DNA of 64,000 nt from Chloroflexota bacterium (lineage in GTDB: Bacteria > Chloroflexota > UBA11872), in the NCBI GenBank assembly GCA_022821645.1, contig JAJEDE010000016.1, positions 87,151 to 151,150 of the forward strand, written 5' to 3'. Positions 25,840-33,729 of this stretch are shown piece after piece. Below the pieces are notes generated by a model. That model saw only the letters and a list, made by a program, of their open reading frames with translations, was not told the DNA's origin and ran no database searches. Positions within the stretch are counted from its first letter, which is position 1, and each line of letters begins with the position of its first letter. Both the position numbers and the translations under genes were made by a program.

Positions 25840-26147
25840 ATGTTCGGCTACCGACAATATGGGGAGAATGGGCGCTCCATATTATTGGCAGATGGACATA
25901 TGGGCGAGCATGTGCGGTCTTATAGTCGGTAGCCGAACATATAGAGGATCGGGGACAGCCATATTGTCAGTAGCTGAACATATGGCGGACTGAGAGCCCC
26001 ATATAGTCGGTAGCTGGACATACGGCACAGCCAGGGCAGTCATATTGTCACTAGGAGTACATATGGAGACTTGGGGGCGGGCATATTGTCGGAAGTGAAC
26101 ATATGGACGGGTGAGGGTGGCCATATTGTCGGTAGACAACAGTATGG
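25836..26147. repeat. Eight-unit array of 27-bp imperfect palindromes, 40-41-bp period
   Basis: Units at 25836-25862, 25877-25903, 25918-25944, 25959-25985, 25999-26025, 26040-26066, 26081-26106 and 26121-26147. Start-to-start steps are 41, 41, 41, 40, 41, 41 and 40 bp. Consensus CCATATTGTC-n7-GAACATATGG, with inner positions mostly GGTAGC[TC]. The first unit is inverted. The 13-14-bp spacers are all different and purine-rich. Spacers are too short and the units too variable for CRISPR. Several base changes are compensated on the opposite arm or become G-U pairs. Lies between the Fic and orphan HigA genes. Confidence 0.85.
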
Positions 26148-26180
26148 AGCGGGTTGGCGATGGTCTTGGTGACGGTGGGT

Positions 26181-26280
26181 GCAAGAGCGGAAGAACCCTG
26201 ACCGAATGCCGTGGACGGCGTCCTTCGGCAGGCTCAGGACAGGTTCTGCCTCTCCCCCAGGCGAGGGTGAAGAGCGGCGG
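26181..26280 (+). repeat. Dispersed repeat type A, degenerate
   Basis: Contains CGGAAGAACCCTGACCGAAT, CTTCGGCAGGCTCAGGACAG and CTCTCCCCCAGGCGAGGGTG, matching the type-A copy at 24231 with an added TTCGGCAGGCTCAGG element also seen near 22823. Fills the space between the palindrome array and the orphan higA. 26281-26380 shows nothing else recognisable. Confidence 0.55.
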
Positions 26281-26380
26281 CGTCGGGGTACGGGGTGGTG
26301 CGTGGCCCTTGGGTTCCAGGGTGGGCATGCGGGCGGTGTGGGTGAGACGGAGAGTCGGTGGGGTTGAGAGGGGTTGAGGG

Positions 26381-26686
26381 ATGGGGATGGTTGGGGCGCG
26401 GCATCCGGGTGGGATCGTGAGGCGTGAGTGCCTGGAGGCGCTTGGGCTTTCGGTGACCAAGGCCGCGGAAGGGTTGGGGGTGAGCCGGCAGGCGCTGTCG
26501 GCACTGGTGAACGAGAAGGCCGCGGTGTCGGTGGAGATGGCGATTCGGTTGTCGAAGGCGTTTGGGTCGTCTCCGGAGACGTGGCTGGGTCTACAGACGG
26601 CTTATGACCTGTGGGAGGTTCGGGAACGAGGGAGCCAAATGCAGGTGACGCGGTTCGCGCGGGCGTCTGCAGTAACTGATCGGTAG
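26381..26686 (+). CDS. Orphan HigA-like XRE antitoxin
   Basis: 101 aa. Helix-turn-helix SVTKAAEGLGVSRQALSALV followed by NEKAAVSVEMAIRLSKAFGS and PETWLGLQTAYDLW, clearly a paralogue of the HigA at 23829. No HigB-type frame precedes it; upstream are a repeat and the palindrome array. GAGGG before the ATG is a fair ribosome-binding site. May regulate the array, the Fic gene or the higBA promoter, or be a leftover of a lost toxin pair. Confidence 0.85.
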   Translation: MGMVGARHPGGIVRRECLEALGLSVTKAAEGLGVSRQALSALVNEKAAVSVEMAIRLSKAFGSSPETWLGLQTAYDLWEVRERGSQMQVTRFARASAVTDR

Positions 26687-26747
26687 CGCGGCTTCGCTCA
26701 GAATTCTTCGTATTCCCGGCGCCTAATGCCCTAAGCGCGAAGCCGCG
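26687..26747. repeat. Inverted repeat flanking a 39-bp AT-richer loop
   Basis: CGCGGCTTCGC (26687-26697) and its exact complement GCGAAGCCGCG (26737-26747) begin right after the orphan higA stop and end 17 bp before the methyltransferase start. Could be a terminator-like structure or mark the boundary of the inserted restriction-modification segment. Confidence 0.45.
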
Positions 26748-26764
26748 TCACTTAAGCTAGGCAC

Positions 26765-28465
26765 ATGGCAGTTAGAGAATTGTCGGGGATGGGCGCTGCG
26801 TCCGAAGTGCTATCTCCGAGCCCCCTTCGCTCGCTGCCAGCTGAACTGAGCGCCTTCGTGAGCGCGCCATGGTCTACTCCTGTTGAGTGCGCCGAGGTTC
26901 TGGGGGAGGCGTATCTCTCCTTCGCCAGGCGCAAGCACCGGAAGAGTGTTGGGCACTACCTGACGCCTGCGACGGTCGCCAGGTTTATGGCGGAGTGCTC
27001 GACCTACTCGGGGCCGCACATGCGAGTGCTGGATCCTGGGAGTGGATCGGGGATCCTGTCGGCGGCCGTATGTGAAGCAGCCTCAGCGCAGGGCAAGGTC
27101 GAGAGCCTGCACGTTGACGCCTACGAGACCGAGCCGTTGCTGGCGGATCTCACTTCGCGAGTTCTTGCGTTTTCGCAGGCTTGGCTTGGTGAGCGCGGAG
27201 TTGCGCTGACCTTCGAGGTACGGAACGAAGACTTCGTGCTGGAGAGCGCGGGTTCCATCAAGTCCGCGACTGAGGCCAACTGGTTTCGAAGCGATGCCGG
27301 GCCGAGCTCTGAGTACGACCTGGTGATTTCCAATCCGCCCTACTTCAAGATAGGCAAGGACGACCCGAGGGCCGTTGCATGGTCGTCGGTCGTGAACGGG
27401 CAGCCCAATATCTACGCGCTGTTCATGTCGATTTCCGCGGAACTCCTGTCGAAGTCGGGGCAGCTTGTGTACATCGTGCCCAGGAGCTTTGCGTCGGGGC
27501 CTTACTTCAGGAGATTTCGAGAGGTCTTTTTCCGAAAGGTCGCACCAACGGCCATTCACCTGTTCGATTCCAGAAAGGACGTATTCAGGAACCAGACAGT
27601 GCTCCAGGAGAACCTGATCATCGCGGCACAGAATCGAACGGGCAGCGAGGCATTGGATGTGCCTCAGGTTCTCGTTTCGCACAGCAAGGGGGCGCACGAC
27701 CTCGGTGAGCGTGAGCGGCACCTAGTGGACGTTGACTCCGTGCTGGACCCGGCAAGCGAGCAACAGGAACTGTCCATTCCACTCAGCGCGGAGGACCTGC
27801 AACTGGTCAAGGTCATGCGGTCCTGGCCGAATACGCTCCGCTCCCTTGGCCTGGAGATTTCGACCGGGCCGGTCGTGCCGTTCAGGGCCACCGAGTTTCT
27901 CGCCGATGCCGCGACTGAAGACTCCACCGTGCCGCTGTTGTGGATGCAGCACGTTCGGCCCATGCGAACGTCATGGCCCTTAGGGGTGTGCGACAAGCCG
28001 CAGTGGATCAAGGTCTCGGCAGATTCCACGAAGCTGCTGGTTGCGGACAAGACCTATGTCCTTACCCGGCGTTTCAGCGCGAAGGAGGAGAAACGGCGTC
28101 TTGTGTCGGCGCCGCTGATTCGAGGCTCGCTGAACGCGGACATGGTGGGTTTGGAAAATCATCTGAACTACATCAGAGGGGTTTGGAGAGACTTCGACGA
28201 AGAGTTGGCCTACGGTCTTTCGGCGCTCCTGAACTCCGCCTGCCTGGACCGTTACTTCCGCATCTCGAACGGAAATACCCAGGTGAGTGCGACCGAACTG
28301 CGGGCAATGCCGCTGCCGGCCGAAGAGAAGATTCGCTCGATTGGCTTTGAAGTTCAGCGGGGACTCGGCTCGGCATGTGACCTTGCCGGCATCGACGACC
28401 TGATAGCCGAGACTCTGACTCTCGCGCGCGACATTGGGATGGAGCTCGAGACGGCGGCGGGATGA
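26765..28465 (+). CDS. Type II DNA adenine-N6 methyltransferase (PstI/BsuBI-type system)
   Basis: 566 aa. AdoMet motif I VLDPGSGSGILSAAV and catalytic motif IV ISNPPYFKIG; the sequence KSVGHYLTPATVARFMAE is typical of the N terminus of adenine methylases. The C-terminal half is target recognition (LWMQHVRPMRTSWP and following). It overlaps the endonuclease gene by 4 bp (ATGA). If specificity follows the endonuclease family, the site would be CTGCAG. GC content is visibly lower than in flanking genes, in line with horizontal transfer. Confidence 0.88.
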   Translation: MAVRELSGMGAASEVLSPSPLRSLPAELSAFVSAPWSTPVECAEVLGEAYLSFARRKHRKSVGHYLTPATVARFMAECSTYSGPHMRVLDPGSGSGILSAAVCEAASAQGKVESLHVDAYETEPLLADLTSRVLAFSQAWLGERGVALTFEVRNEDFVLESAGSIKSATEANWFRSDAGPSSEYDLVISNPPYFKIGKDDPRAVAWSSVVNGQPNIYALFMSISAELLSKSGQLVYIVPRSFASGPYFRRFREVFFRKVAPTAIHLFDSRKDVFRNQTVLQENLIIAAQNRTGSEALDVPQVLVSHSKGAHDLGERERHLVDVDSVLDPASEQQELSIPLSAEDLQLVKVMRSWPNTLRSLGLEISTGPVVPFRATEFLADAATEDSTVPLLWMQHVRPMRTSWPLGVCDKPQWIKVSADSTKLLVADKTYVLTRRFSAKEEKRRLVSAPLIRGSLNADMVGLENHLNYIRGVWRDFDEELAYGLSALLNSACLDRYFRISNGNTQVSATELRAMPLPAEEKIRSIGFEVQRGLGSACDLAGIDDLIAETLTLARDIGMELETAAG

Positions 28466-29403
28466 GCAAGATCGATGACGCGCGGGACATCCTGGAGCAG
28501 TTGGGGTTACCACCGGCACAGCAGCGCGACATTGCCTGTTTGACCCTGCTGGCTCTCTGCGACCTGTCCGAGGATCAGATCTGGAGCGAAGCGGCCCAGC
28601 CGTCGCTGACCATCCACCAGATACTCGGATTCATGCGGGATACGTACGGGAGGGATTACGCGGAGAACACTCGAGAGAACGTACGGCGTCAGGTGATTCA
28701 CCAGTTGGAGCAGGCACGGGTGGTGGACCGCAACCCCGACGAACCCGACTTACCCACCAACAGTCCCAGGACGCACTACGGCCTCACCGACGAAGCGTTG
28801 AAGGTGCTCAGGCTCTACCAGAGCAACGGCTGGGAGACCGAGTTGGCGGCCTTTCGATCCAGTCACGGCGCTCTGCTGGAGGTTTACCGGCGGCGTCGGC
28901 GAATGCGGGAGATTCCGATCCGCACATCAACGGGAGAAGAGATTCGGCTCTCGCCCGGCAGGCACAACGAGCTGCAGTCGCAGGTGGTGACGGATTTCGG
29001 ACCGAAGTTCGCGCCGGGGGCGGTTCTGTTGTACCTGGGCGACGCTGCGAAGAAACTCCTGCACTTGGATGAGAAGAGACTGTTGCGGCTCGGTGTTCCG
29101 ATTACCGAGCATGACAAGCTGCCGGACGTGGTGCTCTACGACGAGGAGCGAAACTGGCTGTTCCTGATTGAGGCCGTAACGTCTCACGGGCCGGTGACGC
29201 CGAAACGAATGCAGGAGTTGGAAGTGACCTTGCACGACTGCGTTGCGACACGCGTGTACGTGAGCGCCTTCCCAGATTTCCGGGAGTTCAAGCGGCACCT
29301 GGAAGACATCGCGTGGGAGACGGAGGTTTGGGTTGCGGAGATTGCGGATCACTTGATTCATTTTGATGGAGAAAAGTTCCTTGGATCCGATAGAGACACA
29401 TAG
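28462..29403 (+). CDS. BsuBI/PstI-family type II restriction endonuclease
   Basis: 313 aa. N-terminal helical domain resembling the BsuBI_PstI winged helix (AQQRDIACLTLLALCDLSED), then the catalytic domain with LPDVVLYDEERNWLFLIEAV followed by TSHGPVTPKR, the PD-(D/E)xK-type core (Asp in PDVV, Glu in LIEAV). The family cuts CTGCAG. That site occurs in the window, for example at 28972 within this gene, so host DNA must be methylated. Coupled to the methyltransferase by overlap. Confidence 0.9.
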   Translation: MSKIDDARDILEQLGLPPAQQRDIACLTLLALCDLSEDQIWSEAAQPSLTIHQILGFMRDTYGRDYAENTRENVRRQVIHQLEQARVVDRNPDEPDLPTNSPRTHYGLTDEALKVLRLYQSNGWETELAAFRSSHGALLEVYRRRRRMREIPIRTSTGEEIRLSPGRHNELQSQVVTDFGPKFAPGAVLLYLGDAAKKLLHLDEKRLLRLGVPITEHDKLPDVVLYDEERNWLFLIEAVTSHGPVTPKRMQELEVTLHDCVATRVYVSAFPDFREFKRHLEDIAWETEVWVAEIADHLIHFDGEKFLGSDRDT

Positions 29404-29430
29404 GAGCAGACAAGAATCAACAAAGTGCCG

Positions 29431-29460
29431 TTGAAACAGCCGGATATGCTTACCTATCAA
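29431..29460 (+). promoter_or_regulatory. Possible promoter for the third gene of the RM island
   Basis: TTGAAA (29431-29436), 18-bp spacer, TATCAA (29455-29460), about 50 bp before the proposed TTG start. Weak -10 box. Confidence 0.35.
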
Positions 29461-29510
29461 GCGGACTTTGGCCAGACAGGCGGAATGCGGGTTGATAGCT
29501 CAATTCATCC

Positions 29511-30221
29511 TTGACCAGACAAGCTAGGAGTTCAATCGTAAGCCGTAGCAAGGAAATCTCCGAGAAATCGCTGGAGCTAAACGTTTGTGCAGAGTTTCTC
29601 CAGCGCATAAGAACGTGGCCTGGATGTCAGCGAGCTTTGTGGCTTGGTCTGACTCAAGCTCAAGAGCGTCGGATGGGACTTGACGAACTGATTCGAAACG
29701 TGGGGGCCGGCTTCTCAATAATGCTCCAATTCAAGGCCCCCTGGCCGACTTCTGTTGTGGACAGGCTCTACAAGTTCAGTATCAACGAAAGGCAACACGA
29801 AGCCCTCGAGCAACTCGCTTGCCGCCATCCCGAGGCTGTGCACTATGTTTTTCCGTTGTATAGCAAGTGGCGCAAGGCTGATCAGCACGCGCCCGATCTT
29901 GCCCAGGATACTTGGCTTGTTCCTGTGTCATCTATCCCTCTCGCTTATCTCACCTCACTTTCATGCCCAGCTACTGGTCTACACAGAGTGGAATTGGAAC
30001 GCTTCAATTCAGGAGTGACTGTGACGGCGCACTCACCAGAGGTCGTAGGTCAAGCGGTTAACGCTAAGGAGTTATTCGTCGAGAGAGGTGAACAATTGCG
30101 GGATAGGGAGGCATTCGGCGTGTCATCTGCGGACTTGAAGGAGTGGGTTCAGATCTGGGACGAGAGGAGTTTCTCCTTGCGCTTCAGGGGACTGCATGCT
30201 CTTTATGTTCCACAAGGCTAG
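29511..30221 (+). CDS. Unknown protein linked to the restriction-modification operon
   Basis: 236 aa, TTG start assumed because no ATG/GTG precedes the conserved-looking region SEKSLELNVCAEFLQRIRTW. Not recognised. Contains GLTQAQERRMGLDELI, FSIMLQFKAPWP and HYVFPLYSKW, a mixed alpha/beta composition with no membrane segment or known nuclease motif. Lower GC than anything else in the window, so probably acquired with the RM genes. It follows the endonuclease by about 110 bp in the same direction. Could be a defence accessory, but the sequence alone does not show it. Confidence 0.6.
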   Translation: MTRQARSSIVSRSKEISEKSLELNVCAEFLQRIRTWPGCQRALWLGLTQAQERRMGLDELIRNVGAGFSIMLQFKAPWPTSVVDRLYKFSINERQHEALEQLACRHPEAVHYVFPLYSKWRKADQHAPDLAQDTWLVPVSSIPLAYLTSLSCPATGLHRVELERFNSGVTVTAHSPEVVGQAVNAKELFVERGEQLRDREAFGVSSADLKEWVQIWDERSFSLRFRGLHALYVPQG

Positions 30222-30358
30222 TAGGTCGTTTGCCTCTATCAAGACATGGGTAAGGCCTGCACGGCCTCGATGGAGTTGGACAGACTTGGGGTCCTAGCGG
30301 GAACGTAGGAATGTCTGGGCCGGAGCATTACGGGCGCGGATGGCGGGCCCGTGTTGAG

Positions 30359-33349
30359 TCAGCGGCGGCGGGGGAGGGGGTGGGTGTTGGTGCAGGGTTG
30401 GTCGGAGGCGTATTGGGAGCAGCCGAGGAATGAGCCACGGCGGGCTTTGCGGATGACCATGACGCCGGCGCGGCAGGACTGGCAGACGGGCGGGGTGGCG
30501 TTGCAGGAGGGGTTGGTGCAGCGGGAGGAGCGACCGGTGATGACGAGGAAGCCGCGACGGCAGCGCTGACAGCGGGGGGCGCGGTAGCGGCAGAAGGGAG
30601 CGTTCAGGCAGGTCATGCTCTGGCCGGTGCTCGACACGTCGAGGGTGCCAGTGCGGCAGCGCGGGCATTTGGGTGTGTTGTCCCGCCGGAACTCGCCGAG
30701 GCGGCGAAGGCCGGTGGATTCCCGGAGTAGCTCGTTGACGAAGGCGGAGGGACGCCGCGCGTCGGCCACCAGGTAGGTCCCGCGGCGGGCGCGTGTGATG
30801 GCGACGTAGAAGAGGCGGCGTTCCTCGGCGTGCGGGAATGAGGCTCCGGGAGACTGTTGACTAGCCTGGGGGTTGCTGTCCGGAATACCTCTCAACCTTG
30901 CCTCTTCCCCAAGAGAGTCCTTTGCGTAATCCGGGCTTGGTTGCGCGGAAGACCCCTCACCCCAACCCTCTCCCCCTGGAGAGGGAGCAAGTGTGGACTC
31001 CTTCTGGGGGGGCGGGGGTGGGAGGACGAGGTGGAGGAGTGGGTCTTCCTGGTGCTGTGACGGAAAGCCGAGGCGGGCGTCCCTGAGGTCGAGGACGACG
31101 ACGTAGTCGGCCTCGCGGCCCTTGGCGGCATGGACGGTGCTGAATTCGAGGCGCAGCCGGCCCTGACGTGGCGAAGGGAGCGCGCCGCGGCTGCGCCGGT
31201 AGCGACCGAGGACGAGTACGGAGACAGGCGTGCGGCCGTCGTCCTCGCGCGCCTGGATGTCGTGCAGGGCGTCCCACAGTCCGCGGGCGGGATCTTCGCT
31301 GGCGATGACGGTGACGCCGCCGTCGCGGACACCCCGGGCCGGGCGCAGGGTGCGCTGCGTCTGCGCGGGGTTGCGCACGACGAACGCGGTGGAGGGTTCC
31401 ATGATGCCGCGGGCGAAACGAAAGGTGCGGCTGAGCGCGCGCTCGCGTACGTGCCCGAGGTAGTGCCCGCACTGGCGTACGAGGGCGACGTCGCTGCCGG
31501 CAAAGCGGTAGATGGACTGCCAGTCGTCGCCCACGAGGAAGTAGGCGACACCGCGGCCCCTGAGCGCCCGGAGCAGCGCCATGCGGCCCGCCGAGATGTC
31601 CTGGAACTCGTCCACCAGCACGTAGCGGTAGGGCGACTGCCAGCGGCCGTTACGGATGTGGGCGGCGGCGTGGTTGATGAGGTCGTGGAAGTCCTTCTCC
31701 TCGCCCAGCAGCTTGTCGTAGCGCTCGCTGACCTGTTCGAAGATGTCGAGGAAGGCCTCGCTGCGGGTGCGGTCAGACGAGTCGCGGGCACGCTGACGGA
31801 GGGTGTCGAAGGAGACGCCGCTGGTTTTGACGTGGTTGAGGAACGTGGCCATCAGCTGCGCCAGCCATGAGATCAGCCAGCGGCCCAGTTCCAGGAGCAG
31901 TGACCGGATCGGGATGCGCTGGAAGGTTACGCCCGCCTCCTCAAGCCGCTGGCGCAGCGCCTGGCGAAGCACGCCCTGACGTTGCTGCCAGCTGAAGGTC
32001 TGGATCAGCCTGGTCCCGTACTGCTGGTGGATGTGGCGCTTCCAGCGGACGCCGTCGACGTACCCGGTCCAGCCATCGGGCGGGCGGCCCTGGCGGTCCA
32101 GGGCGAAGTGTTCGATGTATATGTCGTGGTCGGGGAGGTAGAAGTCCGGGCGGTACTGGCGATGCCGCGGGGAGGCGGTTTCGACCGGAAAGGGCCGCTC
32201 GTAGTGAAAGTCGACGCCGTTCTGGGTGAGGAAGTTGGCGATCTCGAGTTCCTCGAAGCTCTTGACCAGGTCGCCGCTGAGCGTCCGCAACTCGGAGCGG
32301 CGGACGTGGTCGTAGTACTGGCCGGGGGTCTTGAACTCGAACTGGGAGCGGTAGCCGGCGCGGTGGTGGGTGATGAAGTCGGCGAGCCCGCGGCTCTGAC
32401 GTGGGTCGTCGATCAGGTCGACGAGGATGCGATCGATGAGCGCGGGCAGCATGGCCTCGTCCTCCGCCAGCTTTGAGAGCGTGGGGGCGGATTCGACCTG
32501 GGCGATGACGCGGCGGCCGAAGGCGTGGAAGGTGGCGACGTGGGCGCCGGCGAGGTCCTCGGGCAGGCGCTCGCGGATTTCCTGGGCGGCCTTGCGGTTG
32601 AAGGCGAGCACGAGGATCTGACGCGGCGGGACGCCCCGGTTGCGGACGAGGTGGGCGACTTTGCCGGTGATGACGGCGGTCTTGCCGGTGCCGGCACCGG
32701 CGAGCACCAGGGTGGCGTCCTCATCGGTGGCTATGGCCTCCGCCTGCTCGGCGGTCGGCGGCGCGGAGAGCACGCCCCGGGCGGCCTGGATCACGGCGGG
32801 AACGGTGGCGGTGACGAAGCGAGCGTTGACCTGTTCCCGGGCCGCTTCGAACGCCTGGGGGCGGGAGACCGACTGGATGCGCGTGATCGCTTCGGTCGTT
32901 TGGGCGGGCAGAAATGATCGGGTCAGGGCGCCGCCGCCGCGCTCGACGGCGCTGGCGATGTCGGCCTGGAGCCCGCTGGTCTGCGATTCCCGCGCATAGC
33001 GGCTGCCGGCCTGGAGACGGTTCAAGCGGTCGTCAAGTTGCGTGAAATGCGATGCCAGCGTTCGGGCGACGCGGGCGGATTCCGCAAGGACCGCCGCGGT
33101 GAGCCGCTCGGCCTCCTCGCGGTCGAGCCCGCCGATGGCGTGCTCGGCGCCGCCGGCCTGGCGCACGATGAGTCGCGTCCAGAACCAGGAGCGGTGCGTT
33201 TCGATGCTGTCGATGCCGCCAACCGGGGCGCCCTGGGTCTCCCCGAATCGCAGGACGCCGTCTTCGAGCGAGACATGGTCCGGGCCAGCAGTGAGCAGCC
33301 GGACGAGGGGTGTGCTGGTGGCGCTGATTGGGGTGGTGCTTGGGGGCAT
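30359..33349 (-). CDS. UvrD/HelD-like superfamily I helicase with C-terminal zinc ribbons
   Basis: 996 aa. The N-terminal 80 residues look like a PH-like domain, then a coiled segment. Walker A LAGAGTGKTAVITG lies near residue 216, Q/III-type motifs follow, Walker B VLVDEFQDIS near residue 578, and motif VI LFYVAITRARRG near residue 843. The C terminus holds three CxxC-type zinc ribbons of topoisomerase style (CPRCRTGTL, CQRCRRGFLV, CQSCRAGVMV). Residues about 776-835 are a translated type-A dispersed repeat (LAPSPGGEGWGEG) inserted in frame just before motif VI. The gene stands alone, opposite to the RM operon. Confidence 0.85.
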   Translation of the reverse strand: MPPSTTPISATSTPLVRLLTAGPDHVSLEDGVLRFGETQGAPVGGIDSIETHRSWFWTRLIVRQAGGAEHAIGGLDREEAERLTAAVLAESARVARTLASHFTQLDDRLNRLQAGSRYARESQTSGLQADIASAVERGGGALTRSFLPAQTTEAITRIQSVSRPQAFEAAREQVNARFVTATVPAVIQAARGVLSAPPTAEQAEAIATDEDATLVLAGAGTGKTAVITGKVAHLVRNRGVPPRQILVLAFNRKAAQEIRERLPEDLAGAHVATFHAFGRRVIAQVESAPTLSKLAEDEAMLPALIDRILVDLIDDPRQSRGLADFITHHRAGYRSQFEFKTPGQYYDHVRRSELRTLSGDLVKSFEELEIANFLTQNGVDFHYERPFPVETASPRHRQYRPDFYLPDHDIYIEHFALDRQGRPPDGWTGYVDGVRWKRHIHQQYGTRLIQTFSWQQRQGVLRQALRQRLEEAGVTFQRIPIRSLLLELGRWLISWLAQLMATFLNHVKTSGVSFDTLRQRARDSSDRTRSEAFLDIFEQVSERYDKLLGEEKDFHDLINHAAAHIRNGRWQSPYRYVLVDEFQDISAGRMALLRALRGRGVAYFLVGDDWQSIYRFAGSDVALVRQCGHYLGHVRERALSRTFRFARGIMEPSTAFVVRNPAQTQRTLRPARGVRDGGVTVIASEDPARGLWDALHDIQAREDDGRTPVSVLVLGRYRRSRGALPSPRQGRLRLEFSTVHAAKGREADYVVVLDLRDARLGFPSQHQEDPLLHLVLPPPPPQKESTLAPSPGGEGWGEGSSAQPSPDYAKDSLGEEARLRGIPDSNPQASQQSPGASFPHAEERRLFYVAITRARRGTYLVADARRPSAFVNELLRESTGLRRLGEFRRDNTPKCPRCRTGTLDVSSTGQSMTCLNAPFCRYRAPRCQRCRRGFLVITGRSSRCTNPSCNATPPVCQSCRAGVMVIRKARRGSFLGCSQYASDQPCTNTHPLPRRR
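30888..31000 (+). repeat. Dispersed repeat type A inside the helicase gene
   Basis: CTCTTCCCCAAGAGAGTCCT, TTGCGTAATCCGGGCTTGGT, GCGGAAGACCCCTCACCCCA, then ACCCTCTCCCCCTGGAGAGG. Matches, in the reverse direction, the copy at 63.6 kb including the TTTGCGTAA arm. It keeps the helicase frame open. Confidence 0.8.
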
Positions 33350-33684
33350 GACTGGGTGGGACGCGGGACGCTAGGGAGGGGGAAGCGTGGGCTGAGAATA
33401 GCGAGCGATCAAAGGAGAAGGGGGACGAGGCAGACGCGGCGCCGGGGTGATGGGGTGGGGAAGGAGTGAGCGTTGAGAGAAGGGGCGGAGGGGGGAAGAG
33501 GAAGACGGGTGGGTCAGGGCCGGCGTCCCGACGGGAGACCTTTGCGTAACTCGGGCGTGGTTGCGCGGAAGAGGCCGGTTTGAAACGCGGCCGGCACGCA
33601 GGATCGGCGGATGGCGCGGAGGTGGATCGACACGGGCCGCCGGGGACGGAGGGACGGCTTACAACGAACTGATAGGCGGGAGAC
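33350..33684. repeat. Purine-rich intergenic DNA and dispersed repeat type B
   Basis: 33365-33525 is almost pure G/A on the plus strand with no gene. 33526-33684 is a type-B repeat: GGGAGACCTTTGCGTAACTC, GGGCGTGGTTGCGCGGAAGA, GGCCGGTTTGAAACGCGGCC and GGATCGACACGGGCCGCCGG. Its left arm (TTTGCGTAAC...GCGGAAGA) is shared with type A; the right arm is different. It directly interrupts the vapC gene. Confidence 0.65.
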
Positions 33685-33729
33685 GCTGCACAAGTGGTCG
33701 ATGGCGACTGAGGTATCGAGCAGCTTCAC
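33685..33729 (-). pseudogene. vapC: vapC-like PIN toxin gene, truncated after about 14 codons
   Basis: The frame starts [13 protein letters not shown], the canonical PIN-domain N terminus with the first acidic residue, with its ATG overlapping the antitoxin stop by 4 bp (ATGA). After residue 14-15 the sequence turns into the type-B repeat and the frame runs through it to a stop at 33514. The rest of the PIN domain is not found in the following 350 bp. The product cannot be an active nuclease. Confidence 0.65.

Noticed and set aside
25836..26147. CRISPR array
   Set aside because: Spacers are 13-14 bp, units vary and one is inverted, and no cas genes are nearby.
25882..26460. Minus-strand open frame through the palindrome array giving repeated PYVxLPT/DNMA-like peptides
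   Set aside because: The 40-41-bp period changes phase at each unit, and conservation follows the palindrome rather than any codon frame, so it is a by-product of the repeats.
33365..33525. Possible coding region in the purine-rich stretch beside the helicase
   Set aside because: Low-complexity G/A runs give open frames by composition only; no protein-like pattern.
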